Source: Gibbula magus (lineage: Eukaryota > Mollusca > Gastropoda > Trochida > Trochidae). Taken from it: DNA of 64,000 bases. Where the stretch lies: NCBI GenBank assembly GCA_936450465.1, contig OW388289.1, positions 77,984,593-78,048,592 of the forward strand, given 5' to 3'. Shown here piece by piece: positions 34,901-49,900 of the stretch. A program made the translations under genes and the position numbers. The notes beneath the pieces are model-generated. The model did not search any database. It was not told where the DNA came from and saw only the letters and a list, made by a program, of their open reading frames with translations. Within the stretch, counting starts at the first letter, position 1. Each line of letters begins with the position of its first letter.

Positions 34901-37900
34901 AACAACGCAATGTGTTGTTGCGTACATTTTACATCAAAGTTTATGGCAGAGGCTTTTAGTTCAAAGGAACACATATATCTTTAGTCTTTATGTCTTTCAA
35001 CACTGACGTTGTCAATGCTATCTTTTGTCACATTGTCAATTTAGGAATATTGTCATTGCTTGCTAGGGGTGAAATTGATAAGCTTTTCTATCGTCTTGGG
35101 GCAGACTACTTGTTTTGTTATTTGACACAATTTGTATATTTAATCTGTACATGATATTTCTGTAAAATGAATCTATTTATGTTTGTGTCACTGCAACCAA
35201 GTTTGTCGGGTTACATACACATCTATACCAATGCATGTTTATTCAGTGCTTTTAAACTACTGTCGTTAATTGTACTTACGTGTTGTTTACTTGATACCGG
35301 TATATGTAACTTACAAGCATGTGGTGTTTGTAATGGTTAACTGGTTTTAGAAGATCGCGTTATCATCTGGCATTACAACCTGGATTCATATGGTGTTTTC
35401 ATCTGACATCACAACCTGTATTCATATGGTGTTTTCATCTGGCATTACAACCTGTATTCATATGGTGTTTTCATTCACCAATGACATATGTTATTTGCAG
35501 TCCGGTATATTAACATACGAGCTCGTACGTCATTTCATATATCTTGTCGTATTTATGATTATTAGAAATACACCTGCTGGCTTTATATTTTGTAGTGCTC
35601 TTAGGATATGTCACGAGCTTCGTTTTCGAAACATGCAATTGGCAGACGTCATAAAAAGAAACGCTACAGACACACATTTAAGAGTCTACTTTTGGAAGCT
35701 AGATCATGTAAATCTAAGTACAATTATACATGAATATAAACGACAATTAGAATGAACATATCGGTACATGTATTGCGCATTAGTTCAGCAAAAGGTTGCT
35801 GCTAACACTATCCGGCCCTCCTTCGGAACAGAGCGGGAAATTCGCTGGATTCTTGCTTGCGAGATTGGTCACCATTCACGGAATATGGCCCAATCCTGCA
35901 TGCGCCTGCGGTTGATGTCTACGAACACGTGTGTCAAGAAAGACCACAATTGTTCTTAAGGGTTGATATCAGGTGTTCTGAAGGTCACAGTTTGACATTA
36001 CAGTTTTCACGGGCTAGATTGACCTCTGCAGCACTTGCAGTGTGAGGTATGACATTGTCATTCTGAAAGAGTTCACCCTGGTGGACGATAGCACGCAGGT
36101 GGGGTGCATAATTTGATCAATATAACGACTTGCCGTCAGATTTCCTAGGACCACGGTTATATGATATAGTGCCCACCCCATCTCACTCCCTCCGCTGAGT
36201 TTGTCCACCTGTCTCAATGCCGTTGAGTGCGAAACGTTCGTGTTGGCGCCGGTACACCATCAAGATGATGTTGATTTAATCGCCGTAGCCCATGACCAAC
36301 TACAGGTTGTGCAGCACATAGCTTGTAATTACTCAGACAATTCCTGATGGTTTGGTCTGGTAATCTTCACACACATGACGCGTGAGCTGCGGACATATTG
36401 AATGTATATAAATTGTCCAACGTTCGATGAAATATGTAAAATCACTTCGGTCTGTTTAGTCTTTGCAGCTTCTAATGGCTCTAACGTATTGCATTTGGTT
36501 TATGCTGGCGGGATGTGCCCGCGTACATATCATGCTATTCCGACGTTTCATGATGAGGTTTGCAAAGGTCATGTTTCAGTTTGGTCACCATATTCAAACA
36601 AACACAAACAGTTTTGTTATGCTACAGGTTGTACATAACTAACCAACACAGTTTCCAAATTATATGTTTTTCCGAAGTTCTATTTTTCAAGAATGATTTT
36701 TTTATCTGAACCTTTTGGTTTACGTACTTCCTCAAACATCTTATCAAAGTGTTTTCTTTTAATCATTATTCTAAAATACAACATGGATTATATGACTTGT
36801 TAATGAAACATACCCGACTGTAATCACTTGTCACTTGTCACTATTGATCTATTGATGACGAAAACTCCCATTCACTGTTGTCAGTCGAGCCTACTATTTT
36901 AGAAATGTATTGAATATTTGATGTCATGCAGATCCATACGTCTATAACGCAACACTGAAAGAATGAAATGGAACTGTACACGCAATAAAGCCTTTATTCA
37001 GCGCTTTGACAAAACTCTGAACCATTGCCCATCAACAGCCGAAGTGATAGTGTCACGATTGAAATAGATGCAATGATAACCATCACGTAGCTTACCTTTG
37101 GTAATGCTTTATGTTGACCAATGGATTTGTTAACCTTCACAACATTAAATTCAAAACGTTTTGTATCTATCCATTCAAACGACTACATTCTTCGCTTGCA
37201 ACATTCGTCACATTTCAATATCTATTCACATATCAACCTTCATTTTGTGTCTATATTTTCTGATTTTCTTTATAATTCAACAATTGAATATTTGAAATAG
37301 TCTAGCATTATATCCTGCTGTTAACAATTAACTTTTGTCATTTATCTACAAATGTATAAAAGAAGAACACAGACCATAGGTATTTATATTATCTAAGAAG
37401 AGTACAGCTGCATCCCAGATCAAACGTAACACTTCTGTATTGAGTGGTTTCAGACCTACATGTATGTGTGCATGTTCCATTCGACTTAACATATTGAAAC
37501 CAGGCGCCAACCAGAGAACCAACTCCCATTGTTTAAATAGAACAATACGAATAACATAGCATTTTTTTTTTATCATTACAGTAGGTTTCTTTTTTCTGTT
37601 CACTTTTAGGAACAATGTTCTCGAAATATGTCTTTCGTATCATTAAAAAGTCACAGTTCCCCTTTTTCTGCACAAGTTGAAGCATGATTTGTGTAACCAA
37701 ATTCTGTTAATTTTTCGAAAAATACCCCCTTTCACCACCTTTGAACGAAAATGTTCCATTATCAGATTGCAGTATGAAAAATCTAAATTATGTACGAATG
37801 TAATTGGCGCCTGCGTAACACAATATAGAAGAATTAATAAGAATATTAAGTACATATGTTTGCCAATTAACGGAATCAATCAATGGAAATTAACCGGGTT

Positions 37901-40900
37901 ATAATTGACTAGTGAAAATAACAATCAAGTCAATCAATCAATACCGAAAAGGCACGAGTCCTATAGTACATAATACACATTCAATCATAAACATACATAT
38001 TATTTATAATGAGGTTGTAGGCAATGGTGATGATAAGACGTAATAAAACAATGCTCTGACTTCTCTATCTGGAGCCCACTAAAATAAATTGCGATCTGAT
38101 TACGGTAGAAATCAAAACACTAAGACTAACTTGAAGTTTTTTCTTTCTTGACATTTATCATATTTATTTCATGAGGTAGAACGGTTAAATATTATCATTC
38201 ATGGATGAACCCATTGCGATAATATAAACCTTCTACCTATCTCGATGACATAAACATGGTGTGTTTAAAGAAAAGACAATATCCCATAAATCTTCTAGCC
38301 ATACACTTGGTCTTTGGAAGGTGTTATATTGGTTTGAAATATAAGGTGGTTCGAGCAAATGTTAATGGAGAAATTCGCATAATAAATGTTCATAGCAATA
38401 AATTTAATTGATTTCTAAATGTATATATGATTTATTTTTCAGGCATCATGTCAAGCAGGCAAATTGAAAGGTGAGTTACCGTTTTAGTGTTCTTATTTAT
38501 AAGAATAATATATAATACGATGTAAACAAGGAGTGAGCGGAAGTCGGTGTTGATGATGTGGAGGCATTGTCGACCATAACCATCTAGAACTGGTACAAGG
38601 ACAGTGTAACTTTGTGTAAGGAGTTCTTATAAGGGGGGGGGGGGGGGGGTATCTGCATAGGTACCGTACACATTTGATGTCAATATTGCATTGACTTGAC
38701 AATCTATTTTATTTTTAAGAATATTTCAATGTGGCACCTTTGTTCATTCATTGTACCAACGGTACACATAAAGCATTTGTATAGCGCCAACTTCAAGTGG
38801 ATGTAAACTTAATATATTACCAAGAGTTAGTTTTGCTTATAATTTATCCAACCTTTAAAACATAGAATCAAAGCACCTTAACGTGAATGGAAACACGGAG
38901 AAGCTAAAAAAAATAGTGACATGGATCGTGATCTGTATCATTAATTACAGAAACGTTTCTAATAAGAAGAAAAGCAAATTAAGACATTCTTATAGATTAT
39001 ACATGTAGGTAATGTAGAGTCTTCTCAGACAGACTGACTGATATCAAGAAGTATGTCGTAATGCCTACATCTTGGAACACATCAGAGGCATAACATCCTA
39101 CTTCATTGTATAGTTAAAGGTGAATATATCCACGTGACTATACGCAGTGTGACACATTCCTCGAACAAACAACCCGGAAGATGAAGTTCAAATACCAAAG
39201 CAGGTGATAAGAGCAATTCTCCGTGAAAACCCAATTCTGATCTTAGACGATTCCTCAGAATTATCATCGTAATACTTTATAAATGAAAGAAGGAAATACC
39301 CGCTAAACATACAAGTTCAATGACGATAAGGTGGCTTGACCTAGCCCCAAAATCGGGTCTTAAGACGTTTTATAGAAGTGACACCTGTAAAACTTTCAAT
39401 ACGAAAGAAAGAACTACCCGTTTAACAACGATACGGTTGCATGACCTAGCACCCAAATCGGATATCAATAAGTTTCATGGAGGTTACTATTGTCACAAGT
39501 TGAAAATGAAAGAAGGAAGTACCCGTTTAACAATGTGAAATGACTTGACCTAACACTCAAATCGGATCTTAAAACGTTTCTTAGAAGTGACACGTGTAAA
39601 AGTCTAAAAACGAAAGCAGAGAACTATAGCTGTCATGTGTGATCACATATACGTGTACATACCTTGTGATTGACCTAGTTGCAGTACACTATAAAGGTAA
39701 TATCACCTGTTAGAACTTGGGGGAAAACCACGTGGGCTGACCTGTATTCTTAAGGCAGGTTACGTTTAGAAGTGCTATCACGTGGTGAACCGAAAGCGGT
39801 TAAAACACGACTCCCGGAAAATCGTCTCCATGTTGAAGAAGGTCAGAGGGCGGGGTGTCAGACGTGAAAGACTTGCACATGTCTGTGATAAGGGTGCACC
39901 GTTTAAATGTCATGTCGATGTCATTGTCTCGTTCAACTGAGAAACATGAGCGTTGTAAAGAATATGTAGTGGAAAGAACGTTTTCATATAACGCTACATT
40001 TATTTATCTCATTGAACATATACTTATGGTAGATGGTATTTAAAGAACAAACATATCTGACTTTAAACATATATGTCAAGTTCAATTATGATATTTTGAG
40101 AACTTTATAGTGTAGGCAACATCATATATATTTTTTATTTTCACAAGGTTACAGATATTGGATACTTGCATGTAAGTGTTGCAAGGTTCAAAGTACACAG
40201 GAATACCTTATCAAGGGTAAACCCCCTTACATGTAGACCTGTAAACGTCACAGTCGTCCTCTTGTTTTGCTCCTGTTAGAACAGTGTTATATCGATGTAC
40301 ATGCTGAGGTGTCCGAGGTATTATGTATCCTCATACCATATCAATGTAAACACAGAAGGCAAGAGAAGAGAAGAGAAGATGGCCCTATGACTATAAAAGC
40401 TACTAAAGATAAACAAGTGTTCCGATTTCGAGGTCGGGGCAGTTTGCAAGTAGTGACGGTCACCCCATGGACTTAAAACCTGTATTTCATTTCACGTGCC
40501 TACCCATACGGACTTAACACTTATGCAAGCAATGACAGGGATGCGGGTGGGGGCTGTGAGCGCTCTGCTACTCAGTGTAGGCTGGCTTCTCTTCAGCTCC
40601 TTCATGTTTACCTCATCTCACCAAGGTAAGAGAGCGCTAGGAAAGAATATAAATTAACGTACATTGTCAACAATGCAGTACTGTCTATTGTAATGACTGT
40701 TTCGACTCACGACGGTTAACTCGACAATTTTCTTTTCCTGAGGCTATTGTACAAAAGGAGTGATGTTATTTGTGACGTTTCAATTTGTTTTCTGATTATT
40801 TTAGTCACAATTGAGTAAAGTTAACACTGTAACTAAGGGAAAACTAACGTAAACATCTAGCGATACAAATGGATAGTTTACTCTGTGTGAAAGGACCAAT

Positions 40901-43900
40901 GTTGAATTGGCCTTTCAGTTTTCCAAATACCTACAGAGGTTGACAGGATTGCAAGGACTGACTCAATGTAGCATGTATATATATTCCACAAGGGCCTACT
41001 CTGACATGTGTGACTGTCATAACTGCATACATTTCATCATCCTTTGGTTCATTGAAGCGAGCGATTGCCTGTGGGAGATACATATAAATATGTAATATTG
41101 GCGGGCTTTGCCACCATGGTTAATACCTATATTAATATTTAGTTGCAACAGTCGTGGAGTTTATGACACATATTAAGTTAACATGAAATAAACAATTTTC
41201 AAGGAGGTAACTCTTCACAGATTGGGATTCCTGGGTTGTTTCAATCACAATATATTGCAAAGATAAGAAACAGCACATGTTCTTGCTTGTTCTTGTACGG
41301 CAATAAAGAAGAACTTTTAAAAACTACTGTTAGATATAATAAATATGTCATTCACAATGAGAGAACTTTGATGAGTCATAAACATACTTAAATACAATGT
41401 GTCAGTCTTTGGCGTCTTATGAATGCTACCCTTGACAGTATTCCCATTCATCACACATATTATATAAGGGTTTATACCAAGAGCTGTCTAGAATTATATA
41501 TTACATATATAAAAAAAGTTATTTGTAGTTCCTTTCCAACCTTTTCAATCAAAAGTGTTGTTTTTTTTAATAAAACTGTTGGTATACCATCTATCAAGTA
41601 AGAATATCAAACCTATACACAGTTTCTTACAGTGTAATTTAAAGAGATAATCTCATACATCAAAGTGTCAACTACCTCCCTCTATAGGAAATTGGAAGTT
41701 CAACTAATGCACAATACAACTTCTATATTCCTTTCACGTTTTCCCATCTTCTCTGTACAGTTCATGCACGATCTGTAAACATTATTCACTGAAGATTTCC
41801 ACAAGCTTTCACCATGGATCTTATTCACAGTTCGGTTTAGCTACATACGTCCCAAACACTCCGTAAAACCGCAAGATATCAGATATCATTACTCAACCGT
41901 GGTGAGATCAATCATTAGATAACAATGAGTTGGTTACATACATGTGTGATACCACCGCGTGCTGCCGTAACGTCATAATCGGCGCGTGACGTCATAGTCA
42001 GTATGGTTGACGTCACAATGTTAGCCGCGCGACTGCAATAGCAGGTGACCTATCTGCAAGTGAGCGTCACTAACAACGATTTTCTTGCAATTCAGCGCTA
42101 CTTACATCATTGAGTAATAAATAAAATACTAAACTCGGTCCCGTTTGATAACATGTTTATGAAACTCGTGAATGGCATCGGTAAAAACTATTTAACTCGC
42201 TTTCGCTCGTTAAAATACCAAACCATTCACTCGTTTAATAAACATGTTATCAAAAGGGACATCGTTTTGTATTCTATATTTATAATATACTTGTAAATGA
42301 TTAATCGTGTGTCCCTATACCATGCATTATCATGCATTATCTGGGAGGTCGAGGCACGCCGTGTAAGTATCAGGCCTCAGTGGCTGTATCCGTGAAACAT
42401 CTGAATCATCTGTGCAGCAATCACTCCGTGATTTATCGATTTATCAGTGCGATGAGTGAGATCGTGTCGGAAGCAAGATATGAGACAGGGTGAGACATCT
42501 ACCGAGATGATTTCATGTGAGGAATCACGCATATAATTGGATTATTAATGGCCTCATGTTGAACCTCTGCTAACCTCTGATGAATAACAGTTGTACATCA
42601 CACAGACCTCCGTCATAGCAACATTGAGTGGAAAACATAGACTCGGAATATATTACTTAAGTCAGTAAAACGTGTATGAAGAAGAAAAGTGGTACGTTTT
42701 ATATGATAAAACGGTCTTTGCAACGAGATGTGTAATCGCTTAGAAGGATGAGGTGAGAAAATTATCACTGATGTTATTCACTTTAATGTTGATGAAAATG
42801 AAGATAGTTATGTTATTGCACCGAAAAACTAGTACCATGGCGCAATTAACGTTTTTAAAATCCCATTCAATGAATCATTCCGTGTTTAGTTGAAATGTGT
42901 ATGTTAACCTGACACAACCACATTACACTTTTTCTTGAAATTCGTAAAAATGTGACATACATCAACCATTATATTAACATTTTCCGATTCCCTTACTTGC
43001 CCCCCTAAAGAGCAGTTGAGTGACTTAGGTTTCTATTACAACGTTATTTTTTCAACGGATATAACTTATATCAATCGCTAGAGGAATATTTCGTCAACAG
43101 AATAGCCTATATAAGAATTAATTTTCATATCAGGACAATCCAAGAAAAATTGTTTCATCTAAGTTTTGAATATAGCGCGTGTCACCGAATGTGATGCAAG
43201 GATTTTCCTTCATTGCATTTTACGTAACGTATTACACGTGTGTATGTAGAAGACAATAACAAGGGCTTTAGAGCCTGCTGAGGTAAACAATTTCACAGTC
43301 GTCATAGCAACGCAGGTGCACCTTAATCTCCTAGACTATCTTCGTACTTCATATTACTAGTGTCTTCCATTGCTGATTGTGACTATTGTTACATTAATAT
43401 GCTTTCAAATGTTTCTAAATATGCAAAGTAATGGCATTTCACCTGAAAAATTATTATGATTATACCAGCAACCTATACATAAACATACATGTATACCTAT
43501 AATAGTATCCTTGCTTATACGATTCAAGCAACAGACCAAGTTAGATACGAATCATAAACTGCTGTACATGTGTTTCCATTTCAGTGATTACTCTTAAAAC
43601 TTTGTTTCTCTTTTGTTTGTTTACAGTGTGCGAGATGATCACAATGCTTTTGCAATTGAAACTAATAGTTTCGATTTATATCTAGACTGTAAACACTCTT
43701 TGGTAATTTATATATAATTAATTCGATACCTCCGCTTATTTTGGGTCCAACACATCCGCAACAAAATAATTTACATGCAAATATACCTAAGTCAAAGATT
43801 TTTCTCAAATTGCCGAAATTTCAATCAACATACACTTAATGTACTTAATGGTTCTTTGAAGGGAGTATATGGTAAGTTGAGTATTGTGGTTTGAGAGGCC

Positions 43901-46900
43901 CATAAGTCTTCACGACGGTAACATGTTAATTGTCATGTTGTTGTTTTATCGAATTTCGTTATACACTCTATATACATGATACTTTCATACACTGTTAAAC
44001 ATTAAACAAAATCATTGGTTGACGTGATATCCAGTGTGAAGTAACATGTCCCAACAACTATGTTATTTTATCGAGGAGTACTGACTGCTTGCGAAAATTA
44101 CCATCTTAATGTAAGTCATCTCAGGAGAGTGAAGATAAAGTTACGGTAAAAGTAGTGGTTTCTGACCAAAACTCGGACAATGCACCGCGGCTGGCGCGCG
44201 TCAATTAGTTTTGGGGAACTAATCTACAACAGACAAAAAGACAAATGTTGGTTGGTTTCATATCGAATAGGTCATATAAGTACTTTGCAGATATGATAGT
44301 TTCACAAAATGCTGGCAATGCCATAACCCCTTTTGTAGTAATGCTCACTAACCTATTTGTATGTACCTATTCAATTTACTGTGGAAATACCCCTACGTCA
44401 AATCTATTCTGAATCGCGTGCATACAACCTTGATATGTACATACTTTGAATTATTTGCATGTTTGGAGATTCCACAAAAGTTATGTCAACAAAAATTTTG
44501 CGCTTTTGTTTAATTTAGCCAACCTGATCGACAACAGCACTTTTAGACACGCTACATATTCATGTATATATGCACTTGATGCTTGTCGACACAGTTGACC
44601 CCGAGTTTCTCGGATTGCGGTGTAACTGATACAGAAGGTGACAGAGGGTTAACACAGCGTGAAACACCCCCAACATACAGTGCACACTACATTGTTTGTG
44701 GGTAAAATATGAGACATCACATCTGGAGGGCCATCCCTTCCTCAGACTCCTCCACACTACCTGGTGTTCGGAGCTTATTATTGGTCACACGTGGTCATTC
44801 CCTAAGAGAAAACATGTGGTCAGTGAGTACACGCAGGTAAACCCGTCACAATACATCACAAGGTGCAATTTGATTTCTCTAAATGCGATTGTTGAATAGG
44901 ATATTGCACTTTGAGAGTTGACCCGGACTCATTCAGGACAACTTATGTACAGTCTCTGTCGCATAAAACACAGGCGCAATCAAAGGTTTCAGACAGTTTA
45001 GTTCTTCATGCCCTTCATCAACGACCCATAAACTTTGTTTTGAATTTCATTTGTCACTAAGTAGAATAACGCACTAATGTTTTCCGCTTGATAAGTACAA
45101 ATAACTTTAAAAGGGTCTGAACGTTTGAACCACAATCAGGGAAACATGGACGTGTTTGAATATAAATATTTCATCTAACATAACTTTATTATACTTTTTA
45201 CACTTTCATTTTTTAATGAATTACTGATTGCTTTTTATGAAAACTTTGACAATGACATCTGTTTGCGACGATGCGTAAGTATGTAATGACAGTCTGTGTA
45301 AGTATCAGAACAGAGATTGGAGTATTTATCTCAGTTTCGTGATTAAGAAATCACTGTTTACTGTCGGAATATCACACAAATGGTATCAGTGATCAAGATC
45401 ATAACAGGGTACATGATAAGGGTGTGTTTATAATACCACAGTCGAAAAGATAAGAATGACACTTTGATTGCACAATAAATCAGAAGAGATTATGACTTCT
45501 CTCTTGAAACTACTGACATTGAAGCAAATGCTACGTTTAAATGTCATATTGTAGAGTTAAACATTTCAACTTACAAATTACGTGTGCCTATTCCGAATTT
45601 AGAATTGGTTACACTTACAGACATTTTTGTCGATCTTAACATCGATATTATAGAATATCGTTATTACAAATGCTCGGGCGGTTCGCTCCATGCTCCAGCC
45701 TTTATAGAATTTCAAAATAGTTCATTAAAGATACACCACCACAGCGTGACCTATCTGATAACCATCTGTATACACTGTATATGTCCAGTACATACTGTCG
45801 TCTCCTTTCCAGATGTGGAGTGTTACGACAAGGTGACAGACGTTGTCTTCGTGTTAGACTCCTCCTTCAGTGTCAGCAGAGACTCCTTCAACACTCAACT
45901 ACACTTTGTCGTCAAACTTGTCGACAACTTCGCCATTGGCCCCTTCAGTGTCAAAGTCGCCGTCATGACCTTTGGCACTGACCTTCGACCAGACTTCCAC
46001 TTGAACGAATACCAGACGAAGAAAGAGGTGAAGCATGCCGTGAAGCAGATTGGGTACCTGGAGGGGAAACAGGGCACATATACAGGTGAGAGGGAGCTTC
46101 TTTTAGATCCATTCCGTCAGTCCTCTATTTCAGTAGATGTAAGTTGATGATAAAGTCATAGGTCCAGTCATGGACAATGATGACGCAAACATTAAGATTA
46201 GAGGTGTGAAGTACAATCGCATAGAACACATAACATAGTCAGTTTAAGGTAAGTATAAGTAGACTACTATTTGCGTGGAGGGAGTTTAGCTAATAGTTTA
46301 AAAAAACAGAACCAGACAGCATTCGGGTAGTTACACCATCTTAGAATTGAATTTCATATAAAATGACATGCGTGTGTCCAAACTTACATCACAAATGCTC
46401 TGCTTGAAAACCGAACTGACAGTTTTGATTGTAAAGTAATAGTCTTCTGAGTAGTTATCTGTATCTAATCGTATATTTTTATTCGGCAGGTGATGCTCTG
46501 GAGTACGCCCGGACTGTGATGTTGAAGCCGGAACACGGGGGAAGGAAGGAGTCTGGTAAAATCCTCATCCTCATCACTGATGGACACTCAAACAACAACA
46601 CCAAGGCGCTCTGGGAGGCGTCCATGGCCCACAGTTACGATATCGAGGTGTTTGCGATCGGTGTTGGAGCAGGAACCGACAGGAGAGAGCTGCGTGGAAT
46701 TGGCTCCGAGCCCAAGGACAACCACGTGTTTAATGTGGACAGTTATGATGCTCTTCCTACCATTCTGAAAGCTCTGGAGCACATGGTCTGTGAACGTAAG
46801 TGTTCTTCCTTCACATGGTGTGTTGGTTGTAAACCCATGAAGGTCTCCAAATAAATCATATACATGAATGTGATAATATCACCAAAGGGATTTTATTCAG

Positions 46901-49900
46901 GATGAACGTTTTTCATCATTCTTTGATTCGTCCAATCATATTCATGACGTTTTAATGATACAAATCTCGATTGTGAAGTGATACGTAGTAGCTACCATTT
47001 CTAACACACAAGATTACATATACCATTGTTCCCATTTGCATCAGGTCCATCCAATGATCAGCCTACAGTCACGCCTACAGCACCAAGCATCAAACCAAGT
47101 GAGTACCCTTCCATCATCGTCATGTTGGTAAACGGTTCCACTCAGAAGTCTAGGGTAATCTGAAATAGTTGCAACATAAATGTTATGGTAATATATAATA
47201 TTAATGTAACTATTCTCTTTGTCTGAGTTTCATTCCATTCCCGACTTTGGTGAAACCCCAATCAGATTAAATATTCCCCAAGATAAGAATGGCAGAGAAT
47301 AATGACAATGAACTATTCTAACGTTTCAGGTTGTGGTGGGAAGCCCGCCGATGTGTTCTTCATAGTGGACAGTTCTTCAAGCATCTGGAAGCCGGACTTC
47401 TACAAGCAACTGGACTTCATCAAAGACGTGATCAGTTTCTTCGATCTTGGGGAGAAGAAGACCAGAGTCGGTGTGATAGCCTTCAGTGACGGGATCCACC
47501 CTACCATCCCCCTGTCCGGCAGTTACGACCGCCTGGCTCTGGGGGAGATGATTGACAAAGTGCCGTACACAGCCGGGGGAACCAACACAGGGGGTGCTAT
47601 CAGGTGGGTTCCGCGCTACTTTCATAATTCGCACCATCATGTTTGACCAGTTTCTTTGGCCAACATGTTTTCTGTAACGTTTCTGGTATATTTGATGAAG
47701 AGAAGGGGGGTATACATATATATTGTTAGTATACATCTATGTCGTAAATCAGACCATAAGGATATTTATACATTCTATGTATCTAATCCTGATTTCAATT
47801 TGTACTTTTCCAGAATTTGCCATTATGATCGTGAGACCTTTGGCCGCAATTCAGAATTATGATACAATTTATAATAATATTCAGAACATTTACCTTCCAA
47901 CAGATACCTAACAAATCACGCCTTTGCCGAAGATGTGGCGAGACCAGGAGTTGCCCATGTGGCTATTCTGATGACCGACGGTCAGTCTAGAAACATGACC
48001 CAGACTGTGTTGGAATCGAGACGCGCCCACAAGAAAGGGATCTACTTGTTTTCTATAGGCATTGGTCAAGGGACTGACCGGCGGGAGCTGGCGGACATTG
48101 CAAGTGACCCCGACAAGGACTTCCTATTTCGGGTGGACGACTACCAGGCTCTCAACAGCATCAAGGGTCTGCTGGCGATCAAGGCTTGTGAAGGTTAGAT
48201 TGCCTGTAGTGTTGTTAACTTAGTGTCAATGTAATACCATTTGATTCACAGATTAAGGATTACAATAATATCACCTTAGATAATTTCATATGTCGGTTGT
48301 CTCGATATAACTGCTCAGATCCTACATTAAATTCTACATTAGTTATCGTTATTTAAAAAAATTTAAACTCGATGTGGTTGATTCTTTATTTCGGCCATCT
48401 GGATTTGACGTAATTATTATCAACAAGCAATATTTCGATATTTGCAAAGAAAATCGATATTCATCCCCTTGTCCTCAAATTTAATTCTAAGGCGTAAAAA
48501 TAATACTTCCAAGATGAGAGTTCATTGAATAAAAAGTATGTACTTGATTATATAAATTATGATGTAGTTATTGCCTTGTGTATCTGTCTACATTACGTCC
48601 ATTTTGTACAATGATATTGTCATTCTGTACACATCACACTATGATATACATTTTATCATTTCAGTGCCTGACCACTTCCAAAAAGATCAGCCTGGTAAGT
48701 TGCTTTCCAACTTTTGTCAAGATTTTTCTCATCAATTGCCAGTAAACATACAAATCAACATACTTGTTTAATATCATAAAACATTATAAACATTATACGT
48801 TCTGATCATCAGAAGCTGATGTCACTGACAGTACTAAATTAACATTGTATGCTAAGAAGGAAATGTGATCCACACTGACTGAGTCCAATTGAAATACAAC
48901 TAAATGTATGAAATCTCAATTAAAGTGTTGTACTATTTCCCTCCAGTTTTAGAATCCAACTGTCAGTTCAAACGGGAGACTGACGTTATGTTCCTGTTCG
49001 ACACGGGAGCTATAGGCCGCCATCATACTCACATGGTGGAGCAGCTTATTGGCGATTGTGTCCGGGACATGGATACCTTTGACGTCGTCCGTGCCGGAAT
49101 ACTCCGGGACAGTTGTACAAAGGGTTCTGATGCCAGTCTTTCCCAGTTCGTGAACGCCCATTCCTTCAGACGCCACATGAAGAACCCCGGATATAAGGGA
49201 CTGCAACCTCTTCTGCAGCGACTCAGACGCTACAGCTTCAAACCTCAATATGGCGGCCGGATGAGCTCGGATAAAGTGGCTGTGATGTTCCTAGATGACA
49301 AACTTGACAACGCAAAGGCGACTATACAGGAGGCTCGCCGAGCAAAGTTTCTGAAGATTCGCCTTATTGTGGTAGCCATCGGAAACCATTACGATGAAAA
49401 ACAGTTGAAACTCATGGCCTCATTGCCTTCTCAATACAATGTGGTGCACGTGGACGGGTTTAAGAATTTGTACAGTGTCAAAGGAAGGTTACTCGACTTG
49501 ATGTGTAAAGGTATGAAGGCTATCACAATTTCGTAATTATTGTCATCATTATGTAGTTTCATTAAAATCAGACCGAAATTCGTTGCATTATGTTAATAGC
49601 GGATATTGTGTAACGTAGTGCAACTAGTAACGGTATGGTTTTAGTGAGACTGCATCCTTATGGCATTTGCGTAAGTGCGTGATCGTGTATTATGAAGTAC
49701 TTTTGAAATAGAAATCGCAGATGAATGAATGGTTTAATGATTTAATTAATAATTGATTGAGAGTTTGTGTTTAACATTGCAACCCAATTAATCAAAATGG
49801 TATGTTCAACAATCCTTCTAGAGTTACGCCCCTTTGCTAAAATAACCTCGCTCCTAAATCCTGTAAAGTCGTGTGTGTAGTTACGTTCATTCCCTTCAGA

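Noticed and set aside
43627..43686. Strong acceptor-like TTTGTTTACAG followed by an open stretch in gene C intron 2
   Set aside because: A stop codon follows within 20 codons and there is no good donor before it.
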